Shown: positions 47,554-59,715, counted from the stretch's first letter. The stretch: DNA of 64,000 nt from Phocoena phocoena (GCF_963924675.1 NC_089221.1:8243851-8307850); one strand, 5' to 3'. The notes: generated by a model from the letters alone, not told the origin. Numbers and translations are program-made.

Positions 47554-49925
47554 GCCAAGTAACATAAAAGCATCTTAGTAGCCAGGAATTTTTTCCAGCC
47601 TGTTGGAAATATGAGACACTCAATTTCTACAAATGGCCCTTCAGATGAAAGGCTTTCCCTTGGGGAGATTGCAATGCCCTGAAACATGGCTGCAAACATT
47701 TGCTGACCTGCCAATTGTCTCTTGCAAGCGAAGTAGCCAAATGGCAGTGACACTTCAGAAATATCAGAACCTGGTAATTTATTCCTTGACTGTCTCCCCA
47801 GACAATTAAGAACCGAGCATTTCCCGTGTGCTCAGTAACCCCTGGGCTATTCCTTTCCAGCAACTTCACAAGAGACACTGTCAGAACTCCTTACCAACAA
47901 TCAAGTCTGAAAGAGAGGTCTCTGGAGAGCGTCTGCATTTGAGCAAACAGTGCTGGAGCCGAAGCAAGGACAAACTTCTCCTGCCAATTGCAGCGCGTGC
48001 TGTTAAAGATGAAGTTCTTATCCAGGGTTTCTCACAATCGTGTGGCACTCTGGATTAGACTTTGCAGAATGACAGCAATTGGACCAACAGCGCTTGGCTG
48101 GTGGATGCTTTATGTATCCTGTCAAGCTTAATGTGGCATGCTCCAGGCGATTCCGCAGTGCTGGGCACGTGGAGAGCCTGTTGAAGGCTGTCAAGGGTCC
48201 CACAGGATGAGGATGGAGCAGAATCACAGGGTGGTCAGCATTCAAAGGGGGTCAAGGGATTATCTCTGTCCGCCCCTTCATACTGCAGATGAACTAAGAG
48301 AGACCAGAGACTTAATGGTTTCTTGCTGAAGGATCACACAGATAAGTAGGTATGTGCGTGCCCGATCCAGGTTTGCAGGCTTAACCGGAGTTCTCTGCCT
48401 GCATGCTCTAAATTGGCTGTTTGCACTGTCCAAACACAGCAGCTGCTTTTCAGAACTTCATTTGACTCTTCACCCTATAGGCAGCTTAAGGATGACTGAC
48501 TGTATCAACTTGGGCAAGTCAAGTTGGAGCTGTACAGATGGTTTATATCCAATCACTTCTGCAGTGTATCCCTAATACGTACGGCTCAACTAATCCCCTC
48601 TGGCATCCAGTTATTTTGCTGTCACTCACCAAGTCTGGCTGACCCTTATCTTTGACCTAAAAATCCCCAAAAGTTAATTCTTGGAATTTAAAGAGTTTCC
48701 AACAGGTATGTGAGGGTAGAAGCACTTCTATTAAGATCTTTGTCTCTTCTTTTAAAAAAATAGGAATAAAGGAGGAGATAGGGAGCCGAAAGGAAATATA
48801 ATTATAGTTCTCTTTGCCTTGCCTTTCATCTCAGAGGGAAATGTGGAGTCTTGTGTAGCCTGTGGGTTGATTTCAGCTGAACCACATTCAACTCACTAGA
48901 AGCTGTTAGGGTATTTTGGAAGAGACTACAGAGTGGAGGCTGTGAGTGAAAAAGTTTTGTGTTCTAAAACAAGAATAAATTGTCTTCAAAATATAGAGAC
49001 AAAATTAAGAGAAAAAGAAAAGTAAAAGTATCGTCTCAGATTAATTTCTTCCCCCCCCCCCGACCCATAGGTAAGAGCTATGCACAAACAGTGCCTTAGT
49101 TTATACAGGCACCTGTGTACCCTGAGTATCTCTTTTCTCATATGGATCACGATTTCATAATGATAATAGCTGTCCCCTCCTGTTTGAAAGCAAGTACAAC
49201 AAAAGTGAGTTGGCAGATGCAACTCTCTTGACCTATCCCTCCCTCAAGCCAAAAAAAAAATATCCATTGTTTTAAAAGAATTGTCATCTAAATAAGAAAA
49301 AGGAGCATGAAAAAACTTATCCGTTGTTTTAAAAGAATTGCCAAGCGGGGAGAGCTTCCTCTGGGGCATTGGAGACAAAGTAATGACTTCAAAAGCAAGG
49401 AAACAATGGGAGGCCTTAGATCTTCCCTCTAGGAACAATTTGACATTTGCTTTAAAAACAGCACTATTTATTCCTTACTTGGAAGATATACATACACAGA
49501 GTCCTTTTCTTCATTAAATTGCCTTGAAATGAACAAATCCTCCGACAGATTTTTAATTCAGAATGCTTGAGAAATGGGCACAAGTGATTCAGCATGTGAA
49601 ACAAAATGAAACATGGCGCCTCAAAGTGGGACAGCAACTGTTTCATGGATTCTAAGACGACATGACTGCAAGATGCACTTTTAGTTCTCAAATGACTGAG
49701 AAAAACAAATTGTAAATTAGGTTACAGTGGGATGCCTTAATGACAGTGTGAATTAGATGCGTGAACTGATTGCACCATTCTCTCCTTACCTGAATGCCTT
49801 TGTTCTATCCTCTGGGATTTGGAAATTTCTCTCACTTTTGGTTGCATTGGTGGCCCTGCACTAGGCAATCCATCTGCATAGATTTCAGTAGTACTTTATT
49901 TCCATCTACTTCTTCTCTTAGGCCC
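47554..49925. other. Unclassified non-coding DNA
   Basis: Contains a possible MIR fragment around 48280-48400 and a 12-base C run at 49050-49061. There is also a local direct duplication (TATCCATTGTTTTAAAAGAA at 49261, TATCCGTTGTTTTAAAAGAA at 49318, period 57). No exon or RNA gene recognised. Confidence 0.5.
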
Positions 49926-50290
49926 CTCTATTAGTTAGCTTTTGATAAGTTATTTGTGGTAAAAACTACCACCAAAATCCTAGGGGCTTACAACAACAAA
50001 GGTTCTGTTTTCACTGGGTTCAGTGTGCTTTCGGGTTGCTGTGACAACTCACCTCCACAGGTCTTCATTCTGGGGACCAGACTGAGAGAATGACCCCTAC
50101 CAGGGATGTGCCATTCTCATGGAAGAGGGAAAGTGAACAGTGTGATGGCTCCTAAGTCTTCTGTTCAGGAATACATACATCACTCTGCTCACACGCCACT
50201 GACCAAAGGAAGTCACGTGGTCAAGTGTGGCATGATTTGGCATGAAGTAAGATCCTCCTACAAGTAGATGCAAGAAGAAGGGAGGGATTC
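49926..50290. repeat. Ancient interspersed repeat, family not named
   Basis: Opens CTCTATTAGTTAGCTTTTGA with a later GGGGCTTACAACAACAAAGG and GGAAGTCACGTGGTCAAGTG. This layout is common in old mammalian repeats, but divergence prevents a family call. Confidence 0.5.
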
Positions 50291-50809
50291 AGTAGAGAAG
50301 GACAGCAAATGTCTTGAACCAATATTATAATCTGACATTAAGCCTTTAGCGGTCCCTCTGTGAGAAATAGGAGACTATGCCATTCTACTAAAAAGCCATG
50401 TTTGCTTTACTAACAACACATTATACCCTGCTACTCTGTTTTCATGCCTTTTTGTGTATTTAATAAATTTTACTTTAAATGCCAAATCATATGTAATTTT
50501 CTGAGATCTTTTGACCATCAGATAAACTCAACTATATAGTTCCTAATTACACTCATGACTCACTGAAGTACCATCAGTGTGACAGCCAGGACCAAGTCTA
50601 CCTGCACATGGGCAATGTCAGCTGTGTTGGCTGTTTCTTGGTCGACAGCAAACATTAACACATCATCAGCTGGAAGACTGCACATTTACTGAAATGTGGG
50701 AAAAAATTGAAATGTTACAATCAACGAAAAGTGGTGTTTGTGTGTGTAAAATAAGATTTACTGATTAGTCTTTAAGTGCTCTGCATCCTTACTCCTCAAA
50801 AGATGGTTT

Positions 50810-50930
50810 GTGGCTCAGAGCAATTGATGTCCCATGGAAGCTGGTTAGAAATGCAAAACTGCTGGACCCCAACCTAGACCCATGGCCTCAGAACATTAAC
50901 AAGATCTGCAGGTGATCTTGTGCTCAATAA
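50810..50930. repeat. MER5A-like hAT fragment
   Basis: GAAGCTGGTTAGAAATGCAA, CTGGACCCCAACCTAGACCC and GATCTGCAGGTGATC appear in the MER5A order. Confidence 0.72.
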
Positions 50931-50997
50931 AGTGTGATAAGTTGTATTATAAATGGCATTGGCCTCAGAGCTGTGAAGTGTATTACGCTAGAGTGAA

Positions 50998-51054
50998 CAC
51001 ACACACACACATGCACACACACACACACGTGCACACACACACGCATGCATGGAT
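50998..51054. repeat. (AC)n microsatellite
   Basis: Interrupted AC dinucleotide run with ATGC and GTGC breaks, ending GCATGCATGG. Expected to vary in length between individuals. Confidence 0.95.
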
Positions 51055-51189
51055 CATGGGGACAATAGGATGACTCCCCTCCCCACTCCTCTCTGCATCC
51101 TGAAGCCCCAGCACACAGGATAAGAGGAAAGAGCCTCTGAGGGTTATTCCATTCATCAGAGGAAGTGTGATGACAAGGACAGATTAGGT

Positions 51190-51540
51190 ATCTCAGCCCC
51201 GGCTGCACATTAAAATCACCTGGAGATGTTTTTTAAAAATACTGGTTCCAGGCTTCCCTGGTGGCGCAGTGGTTGAGAGTCCGCCTGCCAATGCAGGGGA
51301 CACGGGTTCGTGCCCCGGTCCGGGAAGATCCCACATGCCGTGGGAGCGGCTGGGCCCGTGAGCCATGGCCACTGAGCCTGCGCTTCCAGAGCCTGTGCGC
51401 CGCAACGGGAGAGGCCACACAGTGAGAGGCCCATGTACCGAAAAGTTAAAAAAAAAAAAAAAACTGGTTTCTGGTTCCCACCCTCAGAGAGTCATTTGGT
51501 TTGGGGCATCCATGTTTTTAAACACTTCCTAGGTGACTAT
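51190..51540. repeat. MER5A-like element split by a CHR SINE
   Basis: The left part has GGCTGCACATTAAAATCACC and GGAGATGTTTTTTAAAAATAC. The right part has TTCCCACCCTCAGAGAGTCA and ACTTCCTAGGTGACTAT. Together they make one MER5A copy that a SINE entered at 51249. Confidence 0.8.
51249..51460 (+). mobile_element. CHR-type SINE in MER5A
   Basis: Starts AGGCTTCCCTGGTGGCGCAG, includes GGTTCGTGCCCCGGTCCGGG and ends in a poly(A). Short flanking repeats at about 51239-51248 and 51461-51470 (A-rich plus ACTGGTT) are the likely TSD. The many intact CpGs mark a young copy. Confidence 0.93.
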
Positions 51541-51719
51541 GGGTGGGGTTTCTGATGCAGTGAGGGACAGAAGATCTACTTGTGAAGTGAGCTGCTTGTG
51601 AGCTAGGAACAGAGCTGTCAAGCTCTCCTGTGAGCACATGAATCCTCACCGTTACATCAGGACCACTACATAAATACGTTCAAATTTAGGGGCAGGAAAG
51701 AGAAAGAGGTTGGATAGTG

Positions 51720-51840
51720 TTTAGAGACACCAGGAGTCAGGATCTGAGTAGCACACCCAGGACTCCTGATCTGATTTGACTACTCCTTGAGCCTCAGTGC
51801 TCTGCTCTATTAAATGGGCTTAAAAATAATAACTGCCACC
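51720..51840 (+). repeat. MIR SINE fragment
   Basis: ACTCCTGATCTGATTTGACT, GAGCCTCAGTGCTCTGCTC and TAAATGGGCTTAAAAATAAT reproduce the MIR 3' half. Confidence 0.65.
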
Positions 51841-52327
51841 TGCCCTCCTCTGTCCACATTTCCTGGGATTCTGAGTTTACAAAGATGCTCTTTACGCGAT
51901 GAAACTTATTAACTGTGTTACACAGATACAAAAGCATGCTCATTTTTGTACACATTTTTAGAATTATTCTTGGAATATTTCATCTCTCGAAAGAGGTACT
52001 GATTATTTATAGTTAAAAGAGATTGCCTCCTACTTTATATCATTTGAATCTGGGTAGACAACCTAAAATCAAGAGTTTTCAGACTGGGTTCCTTGAGACA
52101 CTGGGATTTACTAAATTTGGATTGAAGTATGACTAGCTGTTTTTTTTTTTTTTTTTTTGGTGATTTGATTTCCACACTTTAAATTTATGAGAGGATATTT
52201 TATTTGAATTTAGTTTTTTCTTCTTCTACTTCAAAATTATGTTTCCATATTATGATGACATCATGTGGGTCTGTGTAAAGGAAGCCTAAAATTACACCAG
52301 AAAATAAGCAGTCAAAATATTGCCACT

Positions 52328-52623
52328 GGGCTTCCCTGGCGGCGCAGTGGTTAGGAGTCGACCTGCCGGTGCAGGGGACACGGGTTCGAGCCCTGGTCTG
52401 GGGGGATCCCACATGCCGCGGAGCAGCTGGGGCCGTGTGCCACAGCTGCTGAGCCTGCGCTCTGGAGCCCGTGAGCCTGGAGCCCATGCTCTGCAACGGG
52501 CGAGGCCACCGCAGCGGGGGGCCCGCGCACTACAGCGGGAAGTGGCCCCTGCTCTCTGCAGCTAGAGAAAGCCCACGTGCAGCAACGAGGACTCAACTCA
52601 GCCAAAAATAAATAATTAAAAAA
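52328..52623 (+). mobile_element. Long CHR-1-like SINE
   Basis: Starts GGGCTTCCCTGGCGGCGCAG, contains GGTTCGAGCCCTGGTCTGGG, and extends through CAGCTAGAGAAAGCCCACGT to an A-rich tail. This is about 100 bp longer than the short CHR copies here. A perfect 14-bp TSD, AAAATATTGCCACT, lies at 52314-52327 and 52624-52637. Confidence 0.94.
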
Positions 52624-52637
52624 AAAATATTGCCACT

Positions 52638-53570
52638 AATGGGCAGAATATTTGGAATAGCATTTAACTATTTTGGTGTTGTTATCAGTTTTTTCTGAGT
52701 TAATCTAAGTATTTTTTTATTGTATATATATGGGAGGTGTATACATATAATATTGATAGTATTTACTTTTCCATGTAATTAAAGAAGCATAATTTAAGTT
52801 TCATACATGTATATGTATACATATATATATGTATATACATGCATGAACACTTGTGTTCACAGATGGTAATTTTGAAGACGTGGTGAACTTCTGCTCTTTT
52901 AAAAACCTCTTAGGTTGTCAAGGTCATAGATATAGAATGAACACCCCTATTCCAGCTGATAGCTTGTAAATATGAAAACATGGGGTGGATTACATTATTA
53001 CTGGAGCAAGAAGACTTTCTTCATGTATTCTAACTTTGAAATGTCTAACCATCTGAGTGGGTTACAAATGTTAACAACAATCAACCAGACTTTTGAAGAG
53101 GAAAAATTACTTGCACTGAAGCTACTGACAACAGACCTTTTATTCCAAAAGGATAAAATATTCAAAAGTGAGTATGAATGTTGGTGACCCCGCATTTCTT
53201 TGCTCAGGTGTCAATACTACATCTTTGGGAAGTTCCCAAAAGACTACTCCTGCTTGACGACTTAGGAGGAAAGGTGGCAGTGATCATTAATCTCATGGGG
53301 AAAGTGATGTGTGTAATGAGAAGAGATCTCTTTAGGAATCTTTACTTTGGGAGGTAAAATAGAGCTGATTAGGAGGAAGAAGATGATGCCCCTATATAAT
53401 CTTTTCTGACGTGCGCCCAGTGGTGCGAGGACCACTTTCCAGAACTGAGCCTTAAAGGTAAGTTAGCTCCCTTGGGACAGTTAAGCAACTTTGTAATCAG
53501 CATTTTAAACATTTTAACATTACCTCAAATCCAAATGTATGCTCTTGGAAGTGAAGACAATCTTAAGATT
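52638..53570. other. Unclassified non-coding DNA with a TA-rich stretch
   Basis: 52790-52850 is a TATG/TACA-rich near-microsatellite. The small frame at 52972-53187 has no recognisable motif. The end holds one copy (53431-53500) of a 70-bp dispersed duplication. Confidence 0.5.
53431..53500 (+). repeat. 70-bp dispersed duplication, copy 1
   Basis: Identical at 69 of 70 ungapped bases to 54597-54666, same strand, 1166 bp apart. Flanks of the two copies do not match. It contains AAAGGTAAGT (53453-53462), a perfect 5' splice-site consensus. Confidence 0.93.
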
Positions 53571-53586
53571 AAAAGCAAGAAGCCCA

Positions 53587-53753
53587 GGGAGTTCCCTGGC
53601 GGTTCAGTGGCTAAGACTCTACGCTTCCAGTGCAAGGGGTATGGGTTCCATCCCTGGTTGGGGAACTAAGATGCCACATGCTGCATGGCATGGCAAAATA
53701 TAAATGAATAAAATAAAATCCAATGTCTAATTATTATTATTATTTTAATCTTT
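53587..53753 (+). mobile_element. Older CHR-like SINE
   Basis: GGGAGTTCCCTGGCGGTTCA, a GGTTCCATCCCTGGTTGGGG block, and an AT-rich tail with an ATT run. The TSD AAAAGCAAGAAGCCCA (53571-53586) and AAAAACAAGAAGCCCA (53754-53769) differs at one base. Confidence 0.9.
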
Positions 53754-53769
53754 AAAAACAAGAAGCCCA

Positions 53770-55927
53770 CATCTCTTCCCTATGTTGATAGGGATAACAG
53801 CACAAAAGAGAGCAGCTTCATGAAAGAGAATGTCCTTGGGCTCATCTACAAATAGAGCGTGAAGGCAACCAAGAGGCTGCAAAGGACCACATTCAACCAA
53901 CTAAAGTCCCAGAAAGAAGTGCTAATCAGAATAATGGAGACCTTTTCTTTTTTTCTTTTGTAGATTTTATGGAGAAATGGTAGCGGGTCAAGAGAGATAG
54001 GATATGTGTTGAGGTATATTCTAGAAACAACTGGATGCTACCCATGGTGTTACGGGCTAATTGGTAAATGGTTCTTTCAACCCAAGTAACAAAGAGAAAA
54101 CAAAGCTTTGATCACTTCAAAGGAAACCAAATACCACAAATGGGAAAACCTTAAGGACAGATGGAAAAGGAGAGTGTTAGCTTGTGAGGGTGTAATAATA
54201 AAGCAGCCCTTGCAAGACACAATAAAATGAGTCCAAATACCCTATAGGCATCCATGGTGTAGGTTTCTGCTGCAGTTCTTCATTAAGGATGGCACCAAGT
54301 CCACAGTCTGAGGGAGATGAAGCCTTTGGCATTGGATACAGAATGTGGTCAACTGAAGAGAAACCAGGTACAACACCTAAAGGGTGCAGAGTCTTATCAA
54401 TTTAAGTCAAGACATTAAAGGCTATGAATCATTAGGATGCTAATTTTTAAAAAGTGGGTAAAGAGACAGCATGAAACATTAGGAAGCATGAAAAGTGATG
54501 CTCTGAGAAGTCCTATCGCCTATGAGCCCATTGTTCTGGACATGGTGCCAGATCTCTGTCTGGGTCCAGACTCTGCAAACATACCCTGGATCTTGAACCA
54601 CTTTCCAGAACTGAGCCTTAAAGGTAAGCTAGCTCCCTTGGGACAGTTAAGCAACTTTGTAATCAGGAAGGTGAAGAAAAAAATTCAGAGATAATGAGGC
54701 AAATCTAACCCACAATATTAGTACTTCTGTACTGAATTTAGGAATGAATTATGTAATCATCATTTTTAAAAAAAATCTGTGTCATTTAAATCACTTGAAA
54801 AGTCAATAGGATTTCAGCATATCAGAGCATAAGACATATTGGCCCAGGGGTTTGATCTGAAATTTTCAGTTGATTGTAGACTTGTGGTTTCAGTGTGAAA
54901 GGAAGAGAATTTGATTAAGTTTGTAAAGAGTTGTTGATAGTTTATTAGAACTTGGCTTATTCACTTGTTATATTTATAAGAGATGAGTAAGCGCTTAGAA
55001 GGAATTTACATATTAGATTTGTAAGTTTGTCCTGTGGGAGATACGAAATATTTCAGATACATTAAATTTCGAGAGTAGAGTTTTAAAATGCTTAAGGAAA
55101 TTTAATTAAGTTTCTAAGTTTGATTGGTTGTTTAGGTGACTTCCATTTGTTTAATCCTATTTGTTTAACTTGTTTAAACAAATATTCATAAGCACAAGCA
55201 GTTATTTTATTTTATACCAAAATTATTAAATTTATTAGTTAAGACAAAATTTGACATTTTAACTTAACAGCTTTAGAAAAAAATTAATTTTCCACGTTAA
55301 GAACTGAGTATTGATTTAAACAAAATTATTCTAAGTAGTCTTTTCTCAGATTAAATCTTTACTAAAATGTCCTTTAAAAAAATCTAAACTATTGTACACC
55401 TCAAATAGACTCAGAAAGAAGTCACATTTTGCTTTGAAATATCAGTAGGGTTATTTTGGTTTTTTTAAGTAGTCATTTGAAGACTGATCCTAATATTGCG
55501 GTGAATTTTAAAACCCCTACTGCATTGAAGGCTATATTTTTTAGTATATTATCTACATTGCAACCATTCACCTTCCACACAATAATAATGTAATAATGAT
55601 ATTTTTAGCATTTTGGTTCTTGAAGCACGTCCACTGGCTGTCTAATCAGTGTTTGCTACATAGCAACCAGAAGCAATTTACAATCTGGCTCTCATTTATG
55701 TCCACTTGAAAACTGGAGGCACATACACTCCACCAGCATCGTTGTCAAGTGTCCTTAGACTGGACAGCTAAAACTATTGCATTTCTAGGAGGCATTTTTT
55801 TCCCCTTGGGGCTGGAGAGAAAAGCAATGGCTTCAAAAGCTAAAAGCTCTTTAACAAGAAAAGGGCTCAGCACCACATCTAGCATGCAGTAGGTGCTCAG
55901 CATATTGGGATCCCCCTAGTCTCAACT
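53770..55927. other. Unclassified non-coding DNA
   Basis: No named repeat recognised. The frame at 54437-54694 (85 codons) spans copy 2 of the duplication. It would be followed in sequence by a GTAAGC donor-like site at 54621, but no matching upstream acceptor, homolog or conservation can be shown, so I do not call an exon. Confidence 0.45.
54597..54666 (+). repeat. 70-bp dispersed duplication, copy 2
   Basis: Partner of 53431-53500, differing only by AAGCTAG for AAGTTAG. The splice-donor-like block here reads AAAGGTAAGC. Confidence 0.93.
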
Positions 55928-55940
55928 CCCTGACATCAAG

Positions 55941-56060
55941 CTTTTTGTTTTGGCTACAGCACGAGGCAGGTGGGATCTTAGCTCCCCGACCAGGGATGGA
56001 ACCTGTGCTCCGCCACACTGGAAGCATGGAGTCTCAACCACTGGACCACCAGGGAAGTCC
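55941..56060 (-). mobile_element. Short older CHR-like SINE
   Basis: On the minus strand it starts GGACTTCCCTGGTGGTCCAG and includes GGTTCCATCCCTGGTCGGGG. The TSD CCCTGACATC lies at 55928-55937 and 56061-56070. It lacks a long tail and is about 120 bp. Confidence 0.85.
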
Positions 56061-56070
56061 CCCTGACATC

Positions 56071-56739
56071 CAGCCTTCATTGCCTTATTCCTCCAGGGGA
56101 ATAAGGAGCCAAGACGGAAGGCAGAAGCCTTAGAGGGTTTCAGGCAGTGTCTCTGGGACTCAGAAGATGCAGCATTTTAGGGCTTCATGCTTAACCTGCC
56201 TCCCCTAGGCATGCTCAGCCTCTGGAGAACCCACCCCGGGCAAAGCAGGAACACTTTTCTCCAGCACAGTGCCTTTCTTCAAGTTTCTCCCCTCTGGTCT
56301 TCCCTGTGCTCTCAGGGGTCCCACATGTGGGAACCCTGCCCAGTACACAGAGCCCCCAAGCTCTGGGTCAGGGTCCTTATCTGGATCCCTATACCCAGGG
56401 GACCATGGATGGGTCTCAGAGGGAGTCCTTGAACCTGTGTGCCCAAGTGGGGTACAAGTAAATACTTATGGAGAGAGGATCCCCATTAGAGAACAGCTGC
56501 CACCCTGTTCTCTAAGGGCCCTACAGTCAAAAAGGTTAAGGTCAGCACTCCAGGTACTTCCCAGGTTCTCCCATTGCCAACCCCCCTGACCTCTGTCCAT
56601 TTCCTGGGATCTCTCTGAGCTAGCTCTGCAGGCAAGTGGATGATAAATCAACCCCAACAGAGATGTCAGGGGCTGCCAGGGGCCTCAAGTTACTCTCCAA
56701 GAGTCAGCATCAACTGTACAGCAAGAGAGTCAACCATGG
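56071..56739. other. Unclassified non-coding DNA
   Basis: Moderately GC-rich with several overlapping short frames on both strands, none with a recognisable domain. Confidence 0.45.
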
Positions 56740-57135
56740 GGTGTGTCAGGCAAACTGAAGGAGATGAAAATGTTTCTAGATATACACAGGCTGAAAGAAC
56801 TCATCACCAACAGACCTGCACTACCAAACATTTTAAAGCTCTTCAAGCAGAAGGAAAATGACAACAGAAGGAAACTGCAACCTATACGAATTAATGAAGA
56901 GTACTGGAGAGAATCTGTGACCTTGGGTGAGGCAAAGATTTTCTAGATACCATGCCAAAATCATGATCTATAAAGGAAATAAAATTATAAGTTGAACTTC
57001 AGCAAAATTAAGAACCTCTGCTCTTTGAAATACCCAAGTAAGAGAATGAAAAAATAACCCACAGACAGGAGATAACATTTCCAAGTCACGTGTTGGATAA
57101 AGAACTTAATTTAGAGTATATAAAAGCTCAGTAGG
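56740..57135 (+). mobile_element. Old L1 fragment with an internal deletion
   Basis: The first part (to about 56915) reads as the end of an ORF1 and the inter-ORF region (AAAGAACTCATCACCAACAG). The second (from about 56920) reads as a late ORF2 block (GTGACCTTGGGTGAGGCAAA, then GAACCTCTGCTCTTTGAAAT and AGTATATAAAAGCTCAG). About 3 kb of ORF2 that should lie between them is absent. Confidence 0.75.
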
Positions 57136-58105
57136 ATAATTTGGACGAGACCACACAGTAGGCACCCGAGTGTTCGCTGGAATGATGTGCCTTCCATCGC
57201 CCTCCACTCTGGACAAAACCCTTTGCACTGACTCATTGCTCACAGCCTCCATCCCGCCCCATCCATGGACCAGCCCCGCAGGAATGCAGGGATGTGTCAC
57301 CACACCCACTCTTCATGAGAAGACCCTGCAGCTTCAGGGTGGAGAGGGCTCTTCAAGGTGACAGGGCCAGCCAGGGTCACAGGTAGGACTTGCTGCATTA
57401 CGCTGCCTCTTCTGAGCAAGGTGACCAACTGTCTTGTCATTAGCCCAGAAAGTCCTGCGTCCTGGGAAACCTCTCAGTCCCTGAAAATTTGGGTGATTGT
57501 CCTACAAATGAAAATCCCCAAATTCCCCTCTTCGGGGGAAGCATTCAGAGCTCCGTCCTAAGCCAAAACAAGGGAGTGACCCAGAAGCCTTTTAAAAGTG
57601 TGTCATTTGAAAACACACAGGAAAATCTTTCGTGTGGAAAACTGCTCTTTTTTTTTTTCTTTTTTTGCAAAAGATCAAAGTGGCCCTCTGCCCTTTTGCC
57701 AGGGACACAGACCACCAGTTCCTCTCTAAGTGGCAGATGTGGCCATCTGGTGGGCGGCCATTTTTGACTCAAGCAGCAGTTGACTTCACATCAGAGTTAA
57801 ATAAAAAGTTATTTCCCCTTCAGGCTGTCGTGTTCTCATCCCCTTGTTTCACATAACATCCTCCTCCAAGCCCAGACATGTCTCCCTTCATAGTGAAGCT
57901 AATGCTGCTCCAGTCATGGGGTAACATGGACCCGTTTACAGACCGCCTTGTCTCTGAGCCTTCAGCACCCTCGTGGGATCCTCCAGGGTCTGGGAGAGAC
58001 CTGGCTAGATCACCAATCCTCAGCCCCTCCAGAGAAAGAGCAGGGCAGGAGGTGGTCTCAGACCCGTCCCCTAACATCTCCTTCCAGTGAGATCATTGTG
58101 CTCCA
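57136..58105. other. Unclassified non-coding DNA
   Basis: No named repeat or exon recognised. Contains a short poly(T)-rich run near 57648-57668. Confidence 0.45.
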
Positions 58106-58109
58106 GCCC

Positions 58110-58310
58110 CCAGGGTTGTTGGAGCCTTTGTTGTCACAACTGGGAGGTTTACCACTGGCCTCCAGTGGGTCGTGGGCTGGAATGCTGCTAACACACCCTA
58201 CAATGCACAAGACAACCCTCCACTGCAAAGAATCCAATGTCAGTGGTGCTGAGGGTAATGCGGGGGACTCTCAGGGGCTGGTCCTAGGGCATTTAGGGGA
58301 CTTTGAAGAT
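58110..58310. repeat. MER20-like hAT element
   Basis: TTTGTTGTCACAACTGGGAG, CTGGCCTCCAGTGGGT, GCTGCTAACACACCCTACAA and AATGTCAGTGGTGCTGAGG occur in MER20 order. Confidence 0.8.
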
Positions 58311-58684
58311 AACATAACCCAAAGCTTGTACATTTATCACCTTCTCTGATGAAGATTCTCACTGTTTCTGAGAAGGAGAAAAACATCTTCCTTTTAGAGG
58401 GAGAGAGAGAAGAGAGTATGAATTAATAGCAAAAAATTTCAGTCTATAGGAAAAATATATCTCCTACCCATCCCAGGAATTACGACGAATTAGAGCCTAA
58501 TAAAGGCTGTTGGCAATGATCTAATGGTGTTGATTATGTCACTGATGGCTTTCCAGCTTTTCTCCCTGTTATCAGTGTGTAATACTCTGGGACTAGGAGA
58601 GGAGGGAAAAAGGATGTTGCGTTGGTGTTGTTTTCAGCAGTATAACGAACTCTCTTTGAAACGTTTTGCAAATGCCCTTTAAAA

Positions 58685-59520
58685 ATGCGTTGATACATCC
58701 ACACAAAGACTTGTGCCAAATGTTCATAGCAGCATTATTAATAAATGGCAAAACAATCCAAGTGCCCATCAACTGGTGAATAGATATACAAGATGTGGTA
58801 TAGCCATTCCATACAAGTGAATACTGTTTGGTAATAAAAAGGAATGAAGGGACTTCCCTGGTGGCGCAGTGGTTAAGAATCCACCTGCCAATGCAGGGCA
58901 CACGGGTTCAAGTCCTGGTCCAGGAAGATCCCACATGCCGCGGAGCAACTAAGCCCGTGTGCCACAACTACTGAAGCCTGTGCACCTAGAGCCCGTGCTC
59001 CACAACATGGGAAGCCACCGCTATGAGAAGCCTGTGCACTGCAATGAAGAGTAGCTCCCGCTCAATGCAACTAGAGAAAGCCCACATGCAGCAACAAAGA
59101 CTCAACGCAGCCAAAAGTAAATAAATAAATAAACTTTTTTTCTTTAAATGGAATGAAGTACTGATACAGGCTACAACATGGATGAACCTCAAAAACATTA
59201 TGCTAAGTGAACGAAGCCAGACAGAAAAGAACACGTATTGTAAGATTAGATTAATAGGAAAAAAAATTTTAAAAAAAAGGCAAATCTATAGAAATGGCAA
59301 ACTAGTGGTTGCCTAGAGCTGGGAGAGGGGGGACAGGAATGGAAATTCACTACAAATTGGCCTTCATGATCTTTTTGGTCTAGTGGAAATGTTCTAAAAT
59401 TGAATTGTGGTGAAATTTGCACAAGTCAGTAAATTTACTAAAAATCATTGAATTACACACTTAAAGCAAGTGAATGTTATGGTATGTAAATTGTACCTCA
59501 GTAAAGCTCCTACCAAAATA
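58685..59520 (+). mobile_element. Old L1 3' end, split by a CHR SINE
   Basis: CATAGCAGCATTATTAATAA, AATCCAAGTGCCCATCAACT and TGTGGTATAGCCATTCCATA belong to the ORF2 C terminus. After the SINE come ACATGGATGAACCTCAAAAA and the 3' end block TAAATTGTACCTCAGTAAAG. It matches the L1M class of ancient elements. Confidence 0.82.
58850..59149 (+). mobile_element. Long CHR-1-like SINE in an old L1
   Basis: GGACTTCCCTGGTGGCGCAG start, box-B-like GGTTCAAGTCC, then CTAGAGAAAGCCCACATGCA and a tail of AAAT repeats. The TSD GGAATGAAG lies at 58841-58849 and 59150-59158. Confidence 0.93.
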
Positions 59521-59599
59521 TCTATCAGACTTGGAAGGATTTTTTTTCTAATCTTTGGTAGAGAATGTTATAGAAAGAACACTTAATTGGGAAAAAAAG

Positions 59600-59715
59600 A
59601 CATTCATGTCCTCGTCCCGATTCTACCCCTAATTAACTGTGTTACTGAAGGCAAGGCTGATTGCTCCTGGACTCAGTTTTCCAAAATGCAAGGTGACCAG
59701 CAACCCTTGAGGTAC
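59600..59715 (+). repeat. MIR SINE fragment
   Basis: TCCCGATTCTACCCCTAATT, AACTGTGTTACTGAAGGCAA and TGGACTCAGTTTTCCAAAAT follow the MIR core. Confidence 0.6.

Noticed and set aside
54437..54694. 85-codon frame followed by a GTAAGC donor-like site as an exon
   Set aside because: The region around 54597-54666 is part of a dispersed duplication and I see no good acceptor or homolog. Kept only as context for that duplication.
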